DNA of 64,000 nucleotides from Nocardia sp. BMG111209. GTDB taxonomy: Bacteria; Actinomycetota; Actinomycetes; Mycobacteriales; Mycobacteriaceae. Below the pieces are notes generated by a model. That model searched no databases, had not been told where the DNA came from, and was given only the letters and a program-made list of their open reading frames with translations. Made by a program: the position numbers and the translations under genes. The stretch is from positions 558,001 through 622,000 of the forward strand of contig NZ_KB907310.1 in the NCBI RefSeq assembly GCF_000381925.1, read 5' to 3'. This document shows, one piece after another, positions 57,794 to 64,000 of the stretch (within the stretch, counting starts at the first letter, position 1; every line of letters begins with the position of its first letter).

Positions 57794-58090
57794 GTGTGGT
57801 GTCCGGCGCCCCGACCCGGGCTGAACGGCTGTCCACCGCGGTTATGCATACTTGGTATGGCGGCATGCGTGACCTGCGCCACCGCGCTGGGATGATGGGC
57901 CGGTCCCGGGAAGGGCCGCCCCCTGGAAGTGAGACACAGCGCACCAGTACGCTTGTCTTGTTTAAGCACCCGCAAGTCTCGTGGACAGCGCGGGACGTAT
58001 ACGTTGTCGTTGAACAGCTGGGGTCCGCTCACAAGCGTGTTCGCCTGGCCTGTGCAATGGGAGCACCTTCCTAGGAGGACACGAAGATCC
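57794..58090. other. leader/promoter region of icd
   Basis: About 300 bp without a gene. It is the leader of icd; AGGAGG at 58073-58078 is the ribosome site. TATACG near 57999-58004 might be a -10, but no paired -35 is convincing. Confidence 0.4.
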
Positions 58091-59308
58091 ATGTCCAAGA
58101 TCAAGGTTGAAGGCACCGTCGTCGAACTCGACGGCGACGAGATGACCCGGATCATCTGGCAGTTCATCAAGGACAAGCTGATCCACCCGTACCTCGACGT
58201 GAACCTCGAGTACTACGACCTCGGCATCGAGTACCGGGACAAGACCGACGACCAGGTGACCGTCGACGCGGCCAACGCCATCAAGCAGCACGGCGTGGGC
58301 GTCAAGTGCGCGACCATCACCCCGGACGAGGCCCGGGTCGAGGAGTTCGGCCTGAAGAAGATGTACCGTTCGCCGAACGGCACCATCCGCAACATTCTCG
58401 GCGGCACCATCTTCCGCGCGCCGATCATCATCTCGAACGTTCCGCGACTGGTTCCGGGCTGGACCAAGCCGATCATCATCGGCCGGCACGCCTTCGGTGA
58501 CCAGTACCGCGCCACCGACTTCAAGGTGCACCAGGCGGGCACCGTCACCCTCACCTTCACCCCGGAGGACGGCAGCGAGCCGATCGTCCACGAGGTCGTG
58601 AAGGTGCCGGAGGACGGCGGCGTCGTGATGGGTATGTACAACTTCAAGAAGTCCATCGAGGATTTCGCGCGGGCGTCGTTCAACTACGGCCTGCAGCAGA
58701 ACTACCCGGTGTACCTCTCCACGAAGAACACCATCCTGAAGGCCTACGACGGCATGTTCAAGGACACCTTCCAGGAGGTGTTCGACGCCGAGTTCAAGCC
58801 GCAGTTCGACGCGGCCGGTCTCACCTACGAGCACCGGCTCATCGACGACATGGTCGCCTCCTCGCTGAAGTGGGAGGGCGGTTACGTCTGGGCGTGCAAG
58901 AACTACGACGGTGACGTGCAGTCCGACACGGTCGCGCAGGGCTTCGGCTCGCTGGGCCTGATGACCTCCGTGCTGCTCACCCCGGACGGTCGGACCTGCG
59001 AGGCCGAGGCCGCGCACGGCACCGTGACCCGGCACTACCGCCAGCACCAGCAGGGCAAGCCCACCTCCACGAACCCGATCGCCTCGATCTTCGCGTGGAC
59101 CCGGGGCCTGGCGCACCGCGGCAAGCTGGACAACACCCCCGAGGTCATCGGCTTCGCCCAGACCCTGGAGGACGTGGTCATCAAGACCGTCGAGGACGGC
59201 CAGATGACGAAGGACCTGGCGCTGCTGGTCGGCGGCGATCAGGGCTATCTGACCACCGAGGAATTCCTCGGTGTGCTCGACGCCAACCTGGCGCGCGAGC
59301 TGCGCTGA
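58091..59308 (+). CDS. icd: NADP-dependent isocitrate dehydrogenase
   Basis: A 405-residue homodimeric (eukaryote-like, type II) isocitrate dehydrogenase of the TCA cycle. [20 protein letters not shown] and the substrate motif [13 protein letters not shown] are intact, with [28 protein letters not shown] and the cofactor-binding [16 protein letters not shown] 58091 has AGGAGG 12 bases upstream, a rather long spacing. Confidence 0.95.
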   Translation: MSKIKVEGTVVELDGDEMTRIIWQFIKDKLIHPYLDVNLEYYDLGIEYRDKTDDQVTVDAANAIKQHGVGVKCATITPDEARVEEFGLKKMYRSPNGTIRNILGGTIFRAPIIISNVPRLVPGWTKPIIIGRHAFGDQYRATDFKVHQAGTVTLTFTPEDGSEPIVHEVVKVPEDGGVVMGMYNFKKSIEDFARASFNYGLQQNYPVYLSTKNTILKAYDGMFKDTFQEVFDAEFKPQFDAAGLTYEHRLIDDMVASSLKWEGGYVWACKNYDGDVQSDTVAQGFGSLGLMTSVLLTPDGRTCEAEAAHGTVTRHYRQHQQGKPTSTNPIASIFAWTRGLAHRGKLDNTPEVIGFAQTLEDVVIKTVEDGQMTKDLALLVGGDQGYLTTEEFLGVLDANLARELR

Positions 59309-59368
59309 GACGCGCAGGCCCGTCACGCACCGTCCGATGCGACCAGTCGGTGCGCGGCGAGTCGATCC

Positions 59369-59411
59369 CGGGCACCCGCCCCCACCGTCCCCCGGTGGCC
59401 GCGGGTGCCCG
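59369..59411 (+). terminator. icd terminator
   Basis: CGGGCACCCGC (59369-59379) pairs with GCGGGTGCCCG (59401-59411) around an inner CCACCG/CGGTGG stem, then GAACTGTTTT. It lies between the convergent icd and hydrolase genes. Confidence 0.85.
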
Positions 59412-59453
59412 AACTGTTTTCCGGCCCGGGGCGGCCGCCGGCCGCGCGCGGGT

Positions 59454-60296
59454 TCACACCGCGCGCAGGTGCCCGCGGCTGGCGTAGATGTGTTCCGCGA
59501 TGAGGGTGGCGATGCGATCCGGCGCCTCCAGCATCGGCACGTGGCCGACACCGTGCACCAGGATGCGGTCGGCCGATTCCGGTAGTTCCCGCAGGAACAG
59601 TTCGGCGTAACTGCGATTCGGGATCACCCGGTCGTATTCGCAGAGCAGCAGGCGCACCGGCGTTTCCAGCGTGCCGATATCCGTGACACCCGGCGTGCGC
59701 AGGCCGCCGAGCAGCATCGGCAGCATCGCCGGGCAGTGCACGGCGGCGGCGATGGCCGCCTCCACGGCCGCGCGCGGTACCGCCGAGGTCCGGTGACTCA
59801 GCGCCAGCGCGGCGAATCTCCGTGCGGGCGGGCTGAATCGGAGTCCCGGCCCGAGCAGTTTGCCGAATTCCACGATCGGCAGCAGCGACAGGAACTTCAG
59901 CCCCACCCGCAGTTGCAGCAACGACGGCGTGTGCCAGCCACCGGCCGGCGCGATCGCGGTGAGTGTGCGCGCGCGGCCCCGGCGGGCCAGTTCGAAGCCG
60001 ACCCAGCCGCCCAGCGAATTGCCCGCGATATGGCAGGTGCGCCAACCCAATTCGTCCAGTTGCCGTTCCACCCGGTCGGCCAGCATGTGCACGTCGAGGG
60101 TGCGGGTGTCCGGTTCGGGACCGCCCCAGTGCCCGGCGAAGGCGGGCGCGAACACCTCGCAGGTGCCCGACATCCGTTGTGCCACTTGCTCCCAGCAGTG
60201 TGGCGAGAGCATGAATCCGTGCAGCAGCAGCAGGGGATCGCCGGATCCGGTGTGCAGGGCGGCGATCGGAGTGGGGGCGGCGGTACGCGACATCAT
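59454..60296 (-). CDS. alpha/beta hydrolase
   Basis: A 280-residue alpha/beta hydrolase: LLLLHGFMLSPHCW, nucleophile elbow GNSLGGWVG, CEYDRVIPN and GVGHVPMLEAPD, giving Ser-Asp-His. ATG 60296 (ATGATG) has AGGAAGGGG upstream. Divergent from xthA. Substrate unknown. Confidence 0.85.
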   Translation of the reverse strand: MMSRTAAPTPIAALHTGSGDPLLLLHGFMLSPHCWEQVAQRMSGTCEVFAPAFAGHWGGPEPDTRTLDVHMLADRVERQLDELGWRTCHIAGNSLGGWVGFELARRGRARTLTAIAPAGGWHTPSLLQLRVGLKFLSLLPIVEFGKLLGPGLRFSPPARRFAALALSHRTSAVPRAAVEAAIAAAVHCPAMLPMLLGGLRTPGVTDIGTLETPVRLLLCEYDRVIPNRSYAELFLRELPESADRILVHGVGHVPMLEAPDRIATLIAEHIYASRGHLRAV

Positions 60297-60389
60297 TGTC
60301 GTGACCCCTTCCTGGTGTGCGCGCCGATCCGGTGGCGCGACCGCGGTGTCCACAGGAAAAGTGTCCGACCTGCATTGTACGGTCGTGGG

Positions 60390-61181
60390 GTGCCCCCCAT
60401 CATCATCTCGACCATCAACGTGAACGGCATTCGCGCGGCGACGGGTAAGACGGGCAAGGGGATGCTCGAATGGCTCGCCGCCACCGAGGCGGATGTGATC
60501 TGCCTGCAGGAGACCCGCGCCACCGACGCGCAGACCCGCGCGGCGCTGGCGCCGGCGCTCACCCAGGGCTGGCACCTGACGCACGCGGAGCCGGGCACGA
60601 AGGGCCGGGCCGGTGTCGCGATCCTGTCCCGCCGTCCGCCCCGAGCGGTGCGAATCGGCTTCGGCAGCACCGAATTCGACGGGCTGGGCCGCTACGTCGA
60701 GGCAGAGTTCGACGAATTGACCGTCGCCAGTGTCTATGTGTACACCGGGGAGGCCGATACTCCACTGCAGGAGGAGAAGTACCGCTTCCTCGCCGGTCTG
60801 GGCGCGCACCTGAAGGCTCAGCGACGCGACTTCGTGATCAGTGGCGACTGGAACGTCGCGCACACCGAGCTCGACATCAAGAACTGGAGGGGAAACGTGA
60901 AGAACGCGGGCTTCCTGCCCGGCGAGCGGGCCTGGGTCGACGAGATCCTCGCCGCCGGCTATGTCGACGTGGTACGAAAACTGCACCCGGATGTGCCGGG
61001 GCCCTACAGCTGGTGGTCGTACCGCGGCCGGGCGTTCGACAACGACGCGGGCTGGCGCATCGATTACCAGCTGGCCCGCGGCCAGGTGGCCGGGCGGGCC
61101 AAGCAGGCGGTGGTGGAGCGCGCGCCGAGTTACGCGCTGCGCTGGTCCGATCACGCCCCGGTGACGGTGCAGTACCGATGA
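60390..61181 (+). CDS. xthA: exodeoxyribonuclease III
   Basis: A 263-residue AP endonuclease/3'-5' exonuclease in base-excision repair. INVNGIRAA, CLQETRA, the catalytic GDWNVAHTELDIKN and RIDYQLA/SDHAPV are the expected active-site motifs. It starts at a GTG and overlaps the RNase gene by ATGA. Confidence 0.93.
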   Translation: MPPIIISTINVNGIRAATGKTGKGMLEWLAATEADVICLQETRATDAQTRAALAPALTQGWHLTHAEPGTKGRAGVAILSRRPPRAVRIGFGSTEFDGLGRYVEAEFDELTVASVYVYTGEADTPLQEEKYRFLAGLGAHLKAQRRDFVISGDWNVAHTELDIKNWRGNVKNAGFLPGERAWVDEILAAGYVDVVRKLHPDVPGPYSWWSYRGRAFDNDAGWRIDYQLARGQVAGRAKQAVVERAPSYALRWSDHAPVTVQYR

Positions 61182-61639
61182 ACTTCTCCGGCAAGGGTTT
61201 TCGTAGCGCGGCCGCGCTGTTGGGGCTGCTGGTCGTGGTGGTGGCCGGGCTGCTGGTGGCCCGCGGTGACCATCATTCGGCGAATCCGGTGGCGCGACCG
61301 GCGCCGGTCATCACGGCCGGCACCATGTCGGCGGCGCCGATCACCGCGCGGGTGGCGGGAGTCCCGGACCGGGTCTATCGGACGCTGGACGAGATCGACG
61401 CGGGCCGCTGGCCCGATTCCGCGAACGCGCCGGGTACCAAGGGCGGCGACCATTGGATGAACCGCGGCGGCCAACTGGCCCAGCAGGATTCCGCGGGCCG
61501 GCCCATCACCTATCAGGAATGGGATGTGAACCCGAAGAAACCGGGGCAGGGCCGCGACGCGGAACGCATCATCACCGGCAGCGACGGCTCCGCGTACTAC
61601 ACCGGTGACCATTACAAGACGTTCACCAAATTGCGGTGA
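61178..61639 (+). CDS. exported guanyl-specific ribonuclease (RNase Sa/N1-T1 type)
   Basis: A 153-residue RNase with an N-terminal membrane/signal helix (AAALLGLLVVVVAGLLV). The mature part RVYRTLDEIDAGRWP, then Glu114 (YQEWDV), Arg130 (DAERIITG) and His145 (TGDHYKTF) reproduces the Glu-Arg-His triad of RNase Sa and its barnase-like relatives. It overlaps xthA by ATGA and is followed by a barstar gene, so it is probably a secreted toxic RNase with its inhibitor. Confidence 0.88.
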   Translation: MNFSGKGFRSAAALLGLLVVVVAGLLVARGDHHSANPVARPAPVITAGTMSAAPITARVAGVPDRVYRTLDEIDAGRWPDSANAPGTKGGDHWMNRGGQLAQQDSAGRPITYQEWDVNPKKPGQGRDAERIITGSDGSAYYTGDHYKTFTKLR

Positions 61640-61668
61640 GCGGTCCTGGTGAGTCGAAAGGTGATGCC

Positions 61669-62169
61669 GTGACGGGTGTTTCGATGACGTTGGCGCAGTT
61701 CCTGGCCGGTCCGTCCACCCGGGTCGCGGCGGTCGCCGCCGTACCGGACCACGGCCGGGCGCCGGCGCTGGGCGCGCTGGCGGTCGACGCCGGGCAGTTC
61801 AGCGGGGTGCGGTACCGGGTGCCGGACGGATATGTCGCCCGGGAGTTGCGCGGCACCAGGATGCGCACGCTCGCAGGCGTTTTCGACGAGTTCGCGGCCG
61901 CCTTCCAGTTCCCGTACTACTTCGGCGAGAACAAGGACGCCTTCGACGAATGCCTGCGTGATCTGGACGAATTCGTGGGGGCCGCCGCGGGATACGTAGC
62001 GCTGATCCGTGATTCGGGCGAACTGCTCGCGGACGAGCCGGACCAGCTGTCCTGGTTCACCGCCGCCACCACCGACGCGGCGGCCTACTGGTCCGGTAAG
62101 GCCGCGGTCTACCGTGCGGTGTTGCAGGGCAGTTCGGCCCCGGCCGGCGCCGTGACCCTGCGGGTGTGA
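61669..62169 (+). CDS. barstar-family RNase inhibitor
   Basis: A 166-residue protein with the barstar core FDEFAAAFQFPYYFGENKDA and DECLRDLDEF, and an N-terminal extension of about 60 residues. It should neutralise the RNase encoded just upstream inside the cell. The GTG at 61669 has GAAAGGTG six bases upstream; a GTG at 61636 overlapping the RNase stop is also possible and would give 177 residues. Confidence 0.85.
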   Translation: MTGVSMTLAQFLAGPSTRVAAVAAVPDHGRAPALGALAVDAGQFSGVRYRVPDGYVARELRGTRMRTLAGVFDEFAAAFQFPYYFGENKDAFDECLRDLDEFVGAAAGYVALIRDSGELLADEPDQLSWFTAATTDAAAYWSGKAAVYRAVLQGSSAPAGAVTLRV

Positions 62170-62222
62170 GATACGTCAATCGGCGGCCGATCCGCGCATA
62201 ACCGGGGCCGGGCGCGGGGAGG

Positions 62223-63606
<1,384 letters not shown>

Positions 63607-63645
63607 CGACCGCTCCGCGGGGCCGAAGGTTTCCGGGAGGTCGCG

Positions 63646-64000
63646 TTGTTGAACAGGCTCCGGGCGCGGATCACGGCATTCGTGCGGCAACGGCCCTGGC
63701 TGGATCACGTGGTTCGCGCCGGCCGCCGGTACCAGGGGCAGCGCGCCGACTACTACGCGGCCGGACTCACCTACTACACCGTGCTGGCGCTGTTCCCGCT
63801 GCTGATGGTCGGTTTCGCGGTGACCGCTTTCGTGTTGTCGCACAACCCGGACCTGCTGGCCGAGCTGGAGAGCCGGATCCTGGAGAACATCCCGGGCTCG
63901 CTCGGCGGTCAGCTCAACGATCTCATCGACGACGCGATCCGGTCCCGCACCAGCGTCGGCCTGCTCGGCCTGGTGGGTGCCGGGTACGCGGGGCTCGGCT
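63646..64000 (+). CDS. YihY/BrkB-family membrane protein, 3' end beyond window
   Basis: The first 118 codons are present. AGRRYQGQRADYYAAGLTYYTV and ALFPLLMVGFAVTAFVLS match the N-terminal part of YihY/BrkB proteins, of unknown (possibly transport) function. The start is probably TTG at 63646 (or 63649), five bases after GGGAGG; no ATG or GTG fits. Confidence 0.85.
   Translation, partial: MLNRLRARITAFVRQRPWLDHVVRAGRRYQGQRADYYAAGLTYYTVLALFPLLMVGFAVTAFVLSHNPDLLAELESRILENIPGSLGGQLNDLIDDAIRSRTSVGLLGLVGAGYAGLG

Noticed and set aside
57900..58080. A small peptide upstream of icd in the icd frame
   Set aside because: The frame is open, but AGGAGG and the conserved [16 protein letters not shown] start place icd at 58091.

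Overview
The window is high-GC actinobacterial chromosome, most likely Nocardia or a close mycolic-acid relative. An MspA-type porin, WhiB3, SigD-RsdA, a paired guaB2/guaB3, a CIRCE-controlled groES-groEL1 and the ImuA'/ImuB/DnaE2 mutasome all point there. From about 6.6 kb onward the gene order follows, as I remember it, the Mycobacterium tuberculosis neighbourhoods Rv3433c-Rv3394c and Rv3370c-Rv3335c. The genus call is inference, not a search result. No tRNA, rRNA, insertion sequence, prophage or CRISPR array was seen.

Layout. 0-6.6 kb: a DUF445 membrane protein between two Abi-alpha-like paralogues, a SnoaL-like protein, release factor 3 (prfC) and a cupredoxin lipoprotein, then a repeat-filled gap. 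6.6-13.3 kb: a forward run nnr, alr, hydrolase, tsaE, tsaB, rimI, tsaD (metabolite repair, D-alanine and tRNA t6A synthesis), mostly with overlapping stops and starts. 13.3-24.5 kb: Dyp peroxidase, membrane Hsp70-like protein, CIRCE-groES-groEL1, an ECF sigma factor with a soluble anti-sigma, whiB3, sigD-rsdA, DUF5319. 24.7-30.2 kb: guanine nucleotide genes guaB2, guaB3, guaA. 30.3-36.6 kb: envelope-stress genes (PspC protein, MspA porin, PspC-fused histidine kinase with LuxR-type regulator, Ser/Thr kinase).

36.7-47.9 kb: the SOS mutasome. imuA' and dnaE2 each carry a LexA box in the promoter spacer; imuA', imuB and the flanks carry several tandem repeats. 47.9-52.9 kb: a TPM-like secreted protein, then a tightly coupled three-gene operon encoding a WXG/EspC-like small protein, a WXG-GH19 lytic enzyme and a lipoprotein. 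This is the best candidate for an undescribed system: a type VII-exported cell-wall hydrolase with a possible immunity lipoprotein.

52.8-64 kb: DUF167, trmL, DUF3017, then metX behind a TTGACA promoter, a SAM-IV riboswitch and a 46-codon ORF that overlaps the metX start. TetR/MFS efflux pair, icd, hydrolase, xthA, a secreted guanyl RNase with its barstar inhibitor, an RHH protein, trpS and the start of a YihY/BrkB protein follow.

A recurring theme is that several of the longest gene-free stretches hold short tandem repeats, each of a different sequence.
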